Position numbers and translations under genes: made by a program. Below the pieces are notes generated by a model, which was given only the letters and a program-made list of their open reading frames with translations, did not search any database and was not told the DNA's origin. Below, one piece after another: positions 16,932 to 26,886 of a DNA stretch of 64,000 nt. Origin of the DNA: Dermatophilaceae bacterium Soc4.6 (lineage in GTDB: Bacteria > Actinomycetota > Actinomycetes > Actinomycetales > Dermatophilaceae); contig JAZGVH010000002.1 in NCBI GenBank assembly GCA_039889245.1, forward strand, positions 4,278,001-4,342,000, read 5' to 3'. How positions within the stretch are numbered: position 1 is the stretch's first letter; every line of letters starts with the position of its first letter.

Positions 16932-17978
16932 GTGACTATCGTGAATGTTCACCCCGTCGTGGGAGATGGACCTTTGAGGCTGGGTTCCAGGCGCCGGCTC
17001 GCCTGGTCACTGACGGCGGTCACCCTTGCCTTGTCCGGTTGGTGGTGTGTGCGTCACCGCCGCTCAGTTGCGGTGCGGGGTTGGGCACCCGGGGCCGGTG
17101 ACGATGTGCGTGCCGGCCCCCTGCGAGTGCGGGTCTTCGGCACGGGGGAGACCGTGATCCTGCTCCTGCACGGGCTCATCGCCTCCGGCGACAGCTTCGG
17201 CGCCCCTTACGACGACCTGGGACGATCGGCCCGCGTCGTCGTGCCCGATCTGCTCGGCTTCGGCGGATCGAGGGACATGGCCGGCCCGTACGACACGGCC
17301 GCACACGTGGCCGCCCTCGACGCCGCCCTCGTCGCACTCGACCTGGACCGGCAGCCAACCACCGTGGTCGGCCACTCGATGGGCGGCGCACTCGCAATCC
17401 GCTGGGCAGCGGCCCACTCCGATCGGACACACGCAGTCGTGACGTTCGGAGCGCCGCTGTATCGAACCAGCGCGGAGGCCGACGCACGCATGGGGGCTAT
17501 GGGTCCGCTCGTGGCTCTCCTTGCGGGCGAGGGTGCCGTGTCTGAGGGAGTCTGCGCCTGGTCGTGCCGCCACCGTGGGCTCGCGTCGTGGCTGGCAGTG
17601 GTCTCCAGGCCCGACCTTCCTGTCGCGATCGCCCGCAGCGGCGTCAACCACACCTGGGCGAGCTTCTCCGGCTCTCTCACCAGCCTCGTCCGCGACGGCG
17701 GATGGGCGCTCGCACTGCAGGCCCTCGATGAGCGAGGAACCCCGGTCGTCATCGCCGACGGCGCCCGCGATCCCGTTCCCGTCCCCGGACGCTCCAGCGC
17801 GCTCTCCCGACGACTTGCGAATGTCCGGCACGAGACTTGCCAGCACGCCGATCACCTACTCCCCCTGACCGACCCCCAATGGTGCCTCTCCCTGATCGAC
17901 CAGGCCACCACACCCAAAGGTGACCCCAGGGCCAGTCCGGGTGGCTCCTCGAGGTCGGCCTCACGGAGGCCTAAGTGA
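16932..17978 (+). CDS. Alpha/beta hydrolase with N-terminal membrane anchor
   Basis: A 348-residue alpha/beta-hydrolase-fold protein. One hydrophobic segment (about 23-40, ending in WWCVRHRR) precedes the catalytic domain. The oxyanion region is LLLHGLIASGDSF, the nucleophile elbow GHSMGG, a candidate acid is in ADGARDPVPVP, and the catalytic His is in HADHLLPLTDP. GTG 16932 is preceded by AGGAGG 4 bases away; a second GTG three codons downstream is less well spaced. The substrate is unknown. About 280 bases of featureless DNA separate it from the aldolase. Confidence 0.85.
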   Translation: MTIVNVHPVVGDGPLRLGSRRRLAWSLTAVTLALSGWWCVRHRRSVAVRGWAPGAGDDVRAGPLRVRVFGTGETVILLLHGLIASGDSFGAPYDDLGRSARVVVPDLLGFGGSRDMAGPYDTAAHVAALDAALVALDLDRQPTTVVGHSMGGALAIRWAAAHSDRTHAVVTFGAPLYRTSAEADARMGAMGPLVALLAGEGAVSEGVCAWSCRHRGLASWLAVVSRPDLPVAIARSGVNHTWASFSGSLTSLVRDGGWALALQALDERGTPVVIADGARDPVPVPGRSSALSRRLANVRHETCQHADHLLPLTDPQWCLSLIDQATTPKGDPRASPGGSSRSASRRPK

Positions 17979-18197
17979 GGCCGAACTGCGGTGAGGAATC
18001 TTACCTCGCTCAGGTTCACCGGCAGGTCGGTGAACATGCGTCGAGGGAGGTGGCGGGGGAGCAGTTCCCCCGCGTCCGAACAGCTTCAGGGTGGGACGTC
18101 GGCTACGGCGAGCGACCAGCGGCTCGCTGAGGTGCAGCCTTTCGCTGAGTGGGAATGAGAGCGCCGTGCCGTGCGCACGCGGGTCGGGAGTCGTGGT

Positions 18198-18761
18198 TTA
18201 CAGGCCGGGGGCGTTGTCGATGGGGAACCAGCGCGCGAGGTCGGCCTCGACGCGCAGGTCCTGCTCGATCGCGGACTTGATCTGCAGCTCGAGGCCGGTG
18301 TCGCGGCGGTCGGTGGCGGTGGGCGCAAAGGGATACCAGGTGCCGCGCTTGTACAGGTAGACCAGGCCCAGCGTTTGGGTGCCGTCGGTGAAGGCGATGA
18401 GCGTGCAGAGCAGGGCCGCGCCGAAGCCGGCGTCGACGAGGCTGCTGTTGACCGCGTGGAGGTCGGTGACCAGACCCTCGAGGTCGTCAGCTGCGGTGGT
18501 GCAGACCAGCCAGGTGAAGCCGAAACGGTCGGACTGGCTGCGGTACTTGCCCTGGTCGAGCGCCAGGAGCTGCTCGACCTGCTCGCGCAGGCCGGTGAAG
18601 CCGCCGCCTTCGGCGGCCTTGAAGGACACCGATCCGACACCTGTCGGGCGGAACCGGGTGCTGCTCTGGAGGGTCACCGCTGCGGCTGGGAGGGCGAACA
18701 GCTGGTCGAGGTCGGGTGGGGCCGGCGTGGAGCGGCCCAGGAGGGAGTCCAGGAAGCCCAT
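18198..18761 (-). CDS. PspA-associated protein PspAB
   Basis: A 187-residue cytoplasmic protein, the last gene of the Psp operon. It begins MGFLDSLLGRSTPAPPDLDQ, and contains FGFTWLVC and LVTDLHAVNSSLVDAGFG, as in the actinobacterial family named PspA-associated protein PspAB. It starts 4 bases after the htpX stop. The role in envelope-stress maintenance is inferred from the conserved linkage with PspA; no catalytic motif is visible. Confidence 0.85.
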   Translation of the reverse strand: MGFLDSLLGRSTPAPPDLDQLFALPAAAVTLQSSTRFRPTGVGSVSFKAAEGGGFTGLREQVEQLLALDQGKYRSQSDRFGFTWLVCTTAADDLEGLVTDLHAVNSSLVDAGFGAALLCTLIAFTDGTQTLGLVYLYKRGTWYPFAPTATDRRDTGLELQIKSAIEQDLRVEADLARWFPIDNAPGL

Positions 18762-18765
18762 CGGG

Positions 18766-19692
18766 TTACACCACCTGACCGAGCTGTCGGGAGAGGTCGG
18801 CTAGCTGGTCCAGACGCCGGTCCAGCGGGGGGTGGGTGGCAAACAGCGAGGTGAGGCTGAATCCTGCGGCGAGCGCCGGAGCGAAGAAGAAGGCGTTGAA
18901 CGCCTCGGCCTCGCGCAGGTCCCGGGTGGGGATGCGAGCCATCTCACCGCTGACCTTGGTCAGCGCCGAGGCGAGCGCAGAGGGGCGACCGGTCAGTAGG
19001 GCCCCGGACCGGTCCGCGGACAACTCCCGGTAGCGCGACAGCGCCCTTGTGAGCAGGAACGACAGCGCGTAGACCACGGCCGAGACCGTGACGACGGCGA
19101 TCAGCACCAACGCGGTGTTGTCCTGCTTCGAGTTGCGTCCACGGTGGTTGCCCGTGCCGCCGTACAGGCCGGCGTACAGGCCGAAACGGGTGATCAGGCC
19201 CGCGAGGATGCCGAGGAAGGACGCGATGGTCATGACGGCGACGTCACGGTGCGCCACATGGGACAGCTCGTGCGCCAGCACCCCCTCAAGCTCCTCGGTG
19301 TCGAGGCGGCGCAGGAGGCCGGTGGTCGCGCAGACGACGGCCCGGGCGGGGCTGCGTCCCGTCGCGAAGGCGTTGGGCACGTCGACGTCAGCGATCGCGA
19401 CAGCGGGCTTGGGCATGTCCGCCAGTGCGCAGAGCCGGTCGATGACACCGTGGAGCTCTGGTGCCTCCTCAGGGGTCACGATCCGGCCGTGCATGGCGTA
19501 CAGCGCGATCCGGTCCGAGAACCAGTACTGCGCGAACAGGAGCCCGCCGCCAATCACGACGGCGAGCACCGCGCTCTTGATGAGCACGATGAGCGCCACC
19601 GTGAAGACCACCCACAGCAGGCCGAGGAGGAACGTAGTGACCAGCATCCGTGCAGTCAGGCCCCGATCGGGCTCGAACCGGCTCCTACTCAT
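18766..19692 (-). CDS. htpX: Zinc metalloprotease HtpX (M48)
   Basis: A membrane-embedded M48 zinc protease of 308 residues that degrades damaged membrane proteins. Two N-terminal membrane helices (about 18-55) precede the zinc motif HELSH in VLAHELSHVAHRD; the third ligand Glu is in SRYRELSADR, where the family has the E.xAD pattern. A further hydrophobic pair (about 150-215) is present. The C-terminal ATHPPLDRRLDQL is also typical. The start overlaps the pspAA stop by 4 bases (ATGA), and pspAB follows after 4 bases, so all are co-translated. Intact by motif. Confidence 0.95.
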   Translation of the reverse strand: MSRSRFEPDRGLTARMLVTTFLLGLLWVVFTVALIVLIKSAVLAVVIGGGLLFAQYWFSDRIALYAMHGRIVTPEEAPELHGVIDRLCALADMPKPAVAIADVDVPNAFATGRSPARAVVCATTGLLRRLDTEELEGVLAHELSHVAHRDVAVMTIASFLGILAGLITRFGLYAGLYGGTGNHRGRNSKQDNTALVLIAVVTVSAVVYALSFLLTRALSRYRELSADRSGALLTGRPSALASALTKVSGEMARIPTRDLREAEAFNAFFFAPALAAGFSLTSLFATHPPLDRRLDQLADLSRQLGQVV

Positions 19693-19967
19693 CCGGGGAT
19701 CAGCCCGTCCTCACCGAGAAGCGCGGTCACCTCGGCGAGGCTGCTGTCGGGGCCGGGGAGGATCAGGTCGGACACGTTGAGGTCGTTGTCGGGCATCGGA
19801 CGGCCCAGGGCTTGTACCCGGTCCAGCAGCCGCGTCAGGTCACGCTCGAACCGCGTCGCGTCACCCGCGGTCACTGCTGCCGACAGCTCCGCGTCCAGCT
19901 CGTTCAGTTCGTCCAGGTGCTCTTCGCCCAGGTCCAGCTGTCCCTCACCGAGGATGCGGACGATCAT
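19689..19967 (-). CDS. PspA-associated protein PspAA
   Basis: A small 92-residue protein. MIVRILGEGQ opens it, followed by a long amphipathic helix and the ending GLIPG. This matches the PspA-associated PspAA family of actinobacteria and archaea. It overlaps the pspA stop by 4 bases and the htpX start by 4 bases. It is acidic, soluble and has no catalytic signature; a regulatory or scaffolding role with PspA is inferred from its conserved position. Confidence 0.87.
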   Translation of the reverse strand: MIVRILGEGQLDLGEEHLDELNELDAELSAAVTAGDATRFERDLTRLLDRVQALGRPMPDNDLNVSDLILPGPDSSLAEVTALLGEDGLIPG

Positions 19968-20725
19968 GACGTCGCCTTCTGTATCTGCGCCGGTTCGGGG
20001 GTCAGCGCGTCCGGCCCGGGCCGGCCCGGGGGCAGGGCCGTCTTGAGCTGTGTCAGCTCGGCCTCGACGTCGGACGTCGATGACATCCGCTCGAGCTCGA
20101 CCTGGATGTCGTCCTTCGTCGACCCGGTGGCGTCCTCCAACGCCCCCGAGGCCATGAGCTCGTCAAGCGCGCCGGCTCGGGCCTGCATCTGAGCGGTCTT
20201 GTCCTCGGCGCGCTGCATGGCCAGCCCGACATCGCTCATCTCCTCGCTGATGCCCGAGACCGCCTCACCGACACGCGTTTCCGCCTCGGCGGCGGTGTAG
20301 CTAGCCTTGATCGTCTCCTTGCGTGTCCGGAAGGCCTCAACCTTGGACTGGAGCCGTGACAAGGCGGCGGTGAGCTTGTCCTGTTGGACTTGCAGGTCGG
20401 CTTGCTGCTGGGCCAGATCGCCTTGCTGCTGCTGCGCGGCTGACCGGCGCGTCAGAGCCTCCCGGGCCAGGTCCTCCCGGCCCGCAGCCAGTGAGGCGAC
20501 CGCCTGCTGCTGCAGCTTGTCGGTGCGGGTGGACAACTGCTGGCTCTGCAGCTCAACCCGCTTGCGGCTGGTCGCCACATCGGCGAGACCGCGGCGGACC
20601 TTCTGCATCATCTCCATCTGCTTCTGGTACGAGTAGTCGAGCGTTTCCCGCGGGTCCTCGGCGTGGTCCAGTGCCCGGGAAGCCTTCGCCCGGAAGATCA
20701 GGGCCAGGCGTTTGCTCAAGCTCAT
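19964..20725 (-). CDS. pspA: PspA/IM30-family envelope stress protein
   Basis: A coiled-coil protein of 253 residues that binds and stabilises the cytoplasmic membrane. The N-terminal amphipathic helix is MSLSKRLALIFRAKASRALD, then PRETLDYSYQKQMEMMQ, followed by Gln-rich heptads (QQQQGDLAQQQ) and the helix VGEAVSGISEEMSDVG, all characteristic of PspA/IM30 (ESCRT-III superfamily). ATG 20725 was chosen over an upstream in-frame start because the canonical N-terminus begins there and GAAGGGA lies about 9 bases before it. It is the first gene of the pspA-pspAA-htpX-pspAB operon. Confidence 0.93.
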   Translation of the reverse strand: MSLSKRLALIFRAKASRALDHAEDPRETLDYSYQKQMEMMQKVRRGLADVATSRKRVELQSQQLSTRTDKLQQQAVASLAAGREDLAREALTRRSAAQQQQGDLAQQQADLQVQQDKLTAALSRLQSKVEAFRTRKETIKASYTAAEAETRVGEAVSGISEEMSDVGLAMQRAEDKTAQMQARAGALDELMASGALEDATGSTKDDIQVELERMSSTSDVEAELTQLKTALPPGRPGPDALTPEPAQIQKATS

Positions 20726-20858
20726 GACGGTGTTCCCTTCGTGTGGTCTGGTTGGCGTGATGACGTGGACCCCGTACCCCGAGGCGGTCAACGGTGGTGG
20801 GTAGCCGACGGGGGGAGTGCCGCGTGCGCTTCGCGGGGGTGGCCCGAGTCCTGGGGTT

Positions 20859-21071
20859 TCAAGTCCTGGGGCTTGGGGTGCGGCCGGCGCGGCTGACGGG
20901 TTGCGCCTCCTCGGCTGATGGTGTGTCCCGGTGCCCGGTGTGACCCCCGCATCCGCTGGCAACACCACGATGCTGTCCGCCACCATGCCCACCGCGGTGA
21001 CCCAGGTGCATGGCCAACATGGCGAGCACGAAGGTGATCACGACCCAGTTCTCCTGGATGAGACGCCACAT
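20859..21071 (-). CDS. Small membrane protein, DUF2933-like
   Basis: A 70-residue protein with one transmembrane helix (ENWVVITFVLAMLAMHL, about 7-24) followed by a His/Gly-rich tail (GHRGGHGGG, CGGHTGHRD). GGAG lies 7 bases upstream of the ATG. The form resembles DUF2933-type mini-proteins found in copper/metal clusters; the His-rich tail could bind metal. It precedes pspA in the same direction but is 130 bases away, so it need not be in that operon. The family assignment is tentative. Confidence 0.6.
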   Translation of the reverse strand: MWRLIQENWVVITFVLAMLAMHLGHRGGHGGGQHRGVASGCGGHTGHRDTPSAEEAQPVSRAGRTPSPRT

Positions 21072-21674
21072 TGTTTGCTCCTTTGAATACAGGGGGTCTC
21101 GCGACTGAGGCAGTGCCCCAATCCCGTCGTTATCGCTACAAATTTGAGGTCGGACCCAACGAGCCATGCCCCCGCGAATCTTTCAAACATGGCGGCGGGG
21201 CCTCCGGGCCTCTTTCCACCTTCCCAGCCAGCGGGGAAGCCACGCACCGGTTCGTGTATCACCCGACGCTGCTCGCACGTCAAGACGGTCGAACGTTCGT
21301 GACGTCTTGCCGATGTCCGCTCGGCGGATGGGGCTGCGGGCTGCATGTTGCTCTAACGGACTGCGACGACCTGCCGGATGGTGAAATGGTCGGAGACCGG
21401 GCCGCATTCATCGTGGGCCTCGCCGACCCGTGGTCTCCCGACGGCGCACACCGGGTAGGGCCGCACGTATACGTCTTGCTTCGAATCGGGGGTGTAACCG
21501 TGAGGGCTGTCGGAAATATCTCAGAACGCGTGGGCTCGTATGAGAGGCGACCGGCTTCGACCTCCCTCGGTCTTATGTCAAAGCGTATTGTTGCTGGGTG
21601 GTATCCGGGTCTGCCGCCGTCGCTCGCACGATGGTTTGGGAGCAACCACAGGGCAGGAATTGATCACCCTGTGG
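21072..21674. other. Gene-free stretch of lower GC
   Basis: About 600 bases between two small membrane-protein genes. The sequence is visibly less GC-rich than the neighbourhood (for example around 21130-21150 and 21500-21600) and holds no frame with recognisable motifs or a start with good ribosome binding site. It could be eroded foreign DNA or a regulatory region; nothing more can be supported. Confidence 0.45.
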
Positions 21675-21941
21675 TTACCGTCGCCCAGTGGCGCGCAGGA
21701 CGCTTCGACGCGTCTGGTACTCCTCAGCGTCGATCTCGCCGCGCGCGAAGCGCTCATCCAACACGCTCTCGGCAGTCGGTGGCGTAGCCCTTGCTGTGTC
21801 CGAGACGTTGGTCGCCTGGCCCCGGCGAAGCAAGTTGATCACGCCGATGACCAACGCCCAGAAGGCCACCATGAGGACGGCCATGACGACCCATCCCCCC
21901 CCGCCCATACCGCCCCAACCCACTCCGTCGTTCCACCACAT
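21675..21941 (-). CDS. SHOCT-domain small membrane protein (copy 2)
   Basis: An 88-residue protein: a Trp/Gly-rich head MWWNDGVGWGGMGGGG, one transmembrane helix (about 17-37), a linker and the SHOCT end LDERFARGEIDAEEYQTRR. AAGGAG sits 7 bases before the ATG. It is very close in pattern to copy 3 at 24539 (both have GGGWVVM, AFWALV and RFARGEIDAEEYQ). It stands alone between a gene-free stretch and an IS1380 remnant. A link to copper is suggested by its paralogue next to the multicopper oxidase. Confidence 0.85.
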   Translation of the reverse strand: MWWNDGVGWGGMGGGGWVVMAVLMVAFWALVIGVINLLRRGQATNVSDTARATPPTAESVLDERFARGEIDAEEYQTRRSVLRATGRR

Positions 21942-22241
21942 GTCAAGTCTCCTTCTCTCGGTTTGTCCTGCTCCCAGACTCACTCCCATCGCAGCGCCGA
22001 CACAGGGACCTTCGACCCCTGTTCGGGTTTCCCTGCGAACTGGCCGCCTCCTGATCTGTGAGGAACTCCTCCGCAATGAACGAATCTCCTCGTTGCGAGA
22101 GCCTCCCTCTCAAAGTCAGGCGTGACCTTCTCGAGGCACCCGTACGGGCAGGGCAGTGCTCTGGCAAGGAGTGGTCAGGGGCCCATCGCCCAGGTCGCCC
22201 CGGCACCCGGGGGGCACCCGGGCCCAGGGCTCCGGCAAAGT

Positions 22242-22710
22242 CCCGTTTCGGACGAGACCCACCGCGACCACGCCATCGTCGAGCAGGTCATCGCCGAGCT
22301 CAAGAACGGCCACCCTGGCCCACGCCCCGTCGGGTAGGTTCGTGGCTGACCCCGCTTGGCTCGCCTTGGCCTGTCTCGAGTTCAACCTCCTGCGCGCCGC
22401 CGGCGCGGCCGCCTCGGTCCGGCTCGCGAGGGCGCGGTGGGCGACCCTGCAAACCCAGCTCGTTGCGATCCCGGCCCACTTCACGTCATCGGCCCGCCGG
22501 CTCACCCTGCACGTGCCGGCGAACTGGCCCTGGGCAAGCCGCCTGGGACAACCTCTGGGCCACCACCACCGCCGCACGCCCTGACCACCCCGGCCCACCG
22601 GCCCGGAGTAACGACCCTGACGTGGAAGGGGCCGGACAGACCGGCAGCTACGCCATGCCACCCGGCGGAAGACCGAGGAATCACCGGTCAAGAACAGCGG
22701 CGTGACCCCC
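22242..22710 (+). pseudogene. IS1380-family transposase 3' remnant
   Basis: The remnant begins VSDETHRDHAIVEQVIAELK, shifts frame near 22312 to HAPSGRFVADPAWLALA, EFNLLRAAG and ARRLTLHVPANWPW, and appears to shift again near 22535 to AWDNLWATT. The order and motifs are those of the C-terminal third of IS1380 transposases (VIEQVIADLK, FxANAAWL, NLLRAAG, SARRLTLHLP). The N-terminal catalytic part is absent and no inverted repeat was identified, so the element is dead. Confidence 0.8.
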
Positions 22711-22744
22711 CGCAATCACCGTCGGTGGATTCACACTGACGTTG

Positions 22745-22858
22745 TCAAGCGGCTCGGGGCTCGGGTTTGGCTGGGGTGAAGACGCCGTTGTCGCGCCGGA
22801 GGGCCCTCAGGACGCCGACCCGGCGGCGGGCGAGGGCGATGAGGGCCTGGCCTGGCCC
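22745..22858 (-). pseudogene. IS110-family transposase C-terminal remnant
   Basis: On the minus strand QALIALARRRVGVLRALRRD leads to a stop at 22747-22745. ALIALARRR(V/I)xVLxALLRDG is the usual end of IS110/IS116 transposases. Only about 35 residues remain; the sequence upstream up to the multicopper oxidase shows no further homology. It lies against the IS1380 scar, pointing to repeated insertions here. Confidence 0.55.
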
Positions 22859-23007
22859 CCTACAGACGTCCTCCGGGCGCGCTATCGAAGCCGACGAGGC
22901 GCGCCCGACCGGCCCCATCAGGTGCCGGCATGGATGCTGCTCCGGCAGACGAAAGCACCGGGTCGACGCAGCCCACGATGAGGGAAGCGATCAGTTCACC
23001 CACAGCC

Positions 23008-24495
<1,488 letters not shown>

Positions 24496-24538
24496 GACTT
24501 TTCCTTCTTGGTCAGTTTCGCTGACGGGGCTACAGGGG

Positions 24539-24853
24539 TCAGCGAAGTCGGCGCGGGGGAGACGGTAGTGGAGTGGTTAGCGCTGCGGTGGCGTTGAGGA
24601 GGGCGCGGCGTGCTTGGTATTCCTCGGCGTCGATCTCCCCGCGGGCGAACCGGTCGTCGAGAACGTTCTCGGCACTTGGTCCGGTCGGGCCCGAGTCCGA
24701 CTCTCCCTTCGACGTCACTTGCCGGCCATTGCGGAAAAGGGCGAACACGCCGCCCACGACCAGCGCCCAGAAGGCGATCATGAGGAGGGTCATGACCACC
24801 CATCCGCCTCCACTCATCGCGCCCCAGTCCATTCCGTTGTGGTTCCACCACAT
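24539..24853 (-). CDS. SHOCT-domain small membrane protein (copy 3)
   Basis: A 104-residue protein with a head MWWNHNGMDWGAM, one transmembrane helix (about 15-37) and a SHOCT segment LDDRFARGEIDAEEYQARR, with a longer Pro-rich tail than its paralogues. ATG 24853 was chosen because AGGAG is 9 bases upstream; the TTG three codons earlier would have no spacing. It is 43 bases upstream of the multicopper oxidase start on the same strand, so the two are probably co-transcribed and controlled by the divergent two-component system. Confidence 0.85.
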   Translation of the reverse strand: MWWNHNGMDWGAMSGGGWVVMTLLMIAFWALVVGGVFALFRNGRQVTSKGESDSGPTGPSAENVLDDRFARGEIDAEEYQARRALLNATAALTTPLPSPPRRLR

Positions 24854-24991
24854 GGCGTCCAACTCCTTCTATCGGCTTGTTCACTTAGCCTGCACGGCCC
24901 GTACCGGCGTGTCGGTGGTGCTTGTGTGAAGGTTCACTGAAGATGCCTGGGGAGAGGTGGTGCGGGTGGTTCGTGCTGCGACGATGGCGGC

Positions 24992-25747
24992 ATGGCACCT
25001 GTCCCCGGTAAGCAGACGGCCCGGCCGCCCAATGGCACGACTGGCGTCCGGGCGATGGTTGTGGAAGACGAGGTCGCCTTGGCGGGTGTGTTGGGTAGCT
25101 ACCTCGAGCGTGAGGGGTTCGATGTGTATCTCAGGCACGACGGCCAGGCGGCCGTCGCGTCGGCCCGCGAGGTCGACCCGGACATCGTGATCCTCGACCT
25201 CGGTCTGCCGGGTCTGGACGGGATCGAGGTGTGTCGCCAGCTGCGGACGTTCTCCGACGCGTACGTGGTGATGTTGACCGCTCGCGACGACGAGATCGAC
25301 AAGCTGGTCGGCCTGTCCGTGGGCGCAGACGACTACATGACCAAACCCTTCAGTCCTCGCGAGCTGGTCGCCAGGGTGCATGCCCTGCTGCGACGTCCGC
25401 GCCACACCCAGCCACTGGGGACCGCCGCCAACGACGGGCCGGTGCTGCGCACCTTCGGTGCTCTGTCTGTGGATCTGCTGGGGCGGGACGTGTGGCTCGA
25501 AGGCGAGCCTGTCTCGCTGACCCGGACCGAGTTCGACCTGCTCGCCGCGCTGAGCGAGCACCCCGGGATGGCCTTGAGCCGACGCCAGCTAATCGACCAG
25601 GTATGGGGATCGGGCTGGGTAGGGGACGAGCACCTCGTCGACGTCCACATCGGTCACCTGCGGCGCAAACTCAACGACGAGGCCACCACCTCAAAGTTTG
25701 TCCGCACCGTTCGGGGTATCGGCTATCGGATGGGGACGGGCCAGTGA
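24992..25747 (+). CDS. OmpR/PhoB-family response regulator
   Basis: A 251-residue DNA-binding regulator. The receiver domain has the acidic pocket VVEDE, the phospho-acceptor Asp69 in VILDLGLPG, the Thr in MLTARDDE and the Lys in MTKPFSP. The C-terminal winged helix (about 150-245) shows LTRTEFDLLAALSEHPG, SRRQLIDQVWG, VDVHIGHLRRKL and VRGIGYRM. GACGAT lies 6 bases before the ATG, a near match to the leaderless -10 pattern here. Its stop overlaps the kinase GTG. Position next to the copper oxidase suggests a CusR/CopR-like role (inference). Confidence 0.93.
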   Translation: MAPVPGKQTARPPNGTTGVRAMVVEDEVALAGVLGSYLEREGFDVYLRHDGQAAVASAREVDPDIVILDLGLPGLDGIEVCRQLRTFSDAYVVMLTARDDEIDKLVGLSVGADDYMTKPFSPRELVARVHALLRRPRHTQPLGTAANDGPVLRTFGALSVDLLGRDVWLEGEPVSLTRTEFDLLAALSEHPGMALSRRQLIDQVWGSGWVGDEHLVDVHIGHLRRKLNDEATTSKFVRTVRGIGYRMGTGQ

Positions 25748-26886
25748 CTCCAACCACCCCGGACTACGCGCAGGCTGCTCGACGACCTTCCCCGGGGTTG
25801 GCCACTCGCCTGCTGGCTGCACAGTCCCTGGTCCTGCTGGGCGGGGCCTTGACCACGTGGCTGGTCGCCTCGGCCGTCGCTCCCAACATTTTCCACGAGC
25901 ACCTTCAAGAGGCCGGGGTCAGGCGCACATCCACTGAGGCCAGGCATGTCGAGGAGGCGTTCGCCTCCGCGCTGATCATCGCGCTCGCCGTCGCACTGCT
26001 CGTCTCGGTGGTCATCGCCCTGACCGTCACCTGGGTGTTCACCCGCCGGGTGCAGCGCTCGGTCGTCGCGGTTGCCGTCGCCGCCTCCGCGATCGCCGAG
26101 GGAAGGCCGGGCTCCAGGGTCCCGAGCCCCGCCCTCGGCGTCGAGTTCGATCATCTCGCCGTCACGGTCAACCAGCTCGCGCAACGGCTCGAAGGGGTGG
26201 AGACCACCAGACGTAGGATGCTCGCCGACCTGGCCCACGAGATGCGCACCCCGCTGGCTACGATCGACGCCCATCTAGAGGCCCTCGAGGACGGGCTGTG
26301 CGAGCTCGACGACCCAACCTTCGCCGTCCTTCGCGGGAGCACCCGACGGCTGGGCCGGCTCGCCCAGGACGTCACAACCGTGTCACGGGCGGAGGAGGGC
26401 CAGCTCGAGACATCGCTGCGCCCCACCGACCCGATCGTGCTCGTCGAGGCGGCTGCCCTCGACGCCAAGGACGCGTTCGACACCAAGGGCATTCGTCTCA
26501 CCACCGTTGCCGTCGACGCCCCACTCGTTTCCGCCGACCCCCAGCGGATGGCCCAGGTTCTGGGGAACCTTCTCGACAACGCCTGGCGCCACACCCCGGC
26601 GGGTGGCACCGTCACTGTGACCACGTCGAGCCCAGACCCACAATGGGCCGAGATCACCGTCGCAGATACGGGCGAAGGCATCAGTCCGGAGGCTCTCGCC
26701 CACGTTTTCGACCGGTTCTATCGAGCCGACGCCGCCCGCACCCGCGACCAGGGCGGCAGCGGGATCGGCCTGACCATCACCCGAGCCCTCATCGCAGCTC
26801 ACCACGGGACTATCACCGCCCGGAGCGCGGGAAAGGGCTGCGGAGCCACCTTCATCGTCCGCCTTCCCACGGTGAGTAATTGGTGA
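25744..26886 (+). CDS. Sensor histidine kinase
   Basis: A membrane kinase of 380 residues, partner of the preceding regulator. Two transmembrane helices (about 24-47 and 78-102) bracket a very short external loop of about 30 residues, so it may sense within or near the membrane. A HAMP segment follows, then the H-box LAHEMRTPLA with phospho-acceptor His165, the N-box NLLDNAWRHTP, and the G-boxes ADTGEGIS and GGSGIGLTIT. The GTG start was chosen for its GTGA overlap with the regulator stop. The signal is unknown. Confidence 0.93.
   Translation: MTPTTPDYAQAARRPSPGLATRLLAAQSLVLLGGALTTWLVASAVAPNIFHEHLQEAGVRRTSTEARHVEEAFASALIIALAVALLVSVVIALTVTWVFTRRVQRSVVAVAVAASAIAEGRPGSRVPSPALGVEFDHLAVTVNQLAQRLEGVETTRRRMLADLAHEMRTPLATIDAHLEALEDGLCELDDPTFAVLRGSTRRLGRLAQDVTTVSRAEEGQLETSLRPTDPIVLVEAAALDAKDAFDTKGIRLTTVAVDAPLVSADPQRMAQVLGNLLDNAWRHTPAGGTVTVTTSSPDPQWAEITVADTGEGISPEALAHVFDRFYRADAARTRDQGGSGIGLTITRALIAAHHGTITARSAGKGCGATFIVRLPTVSNW

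Noticed and set aside
21071-21787. A 238-codon plus-strand frame in the low-GC patch
   Set aside because: No motif and no ribosome binding site, and it runs antisense into the SHOCT gene; composition not protein-like.
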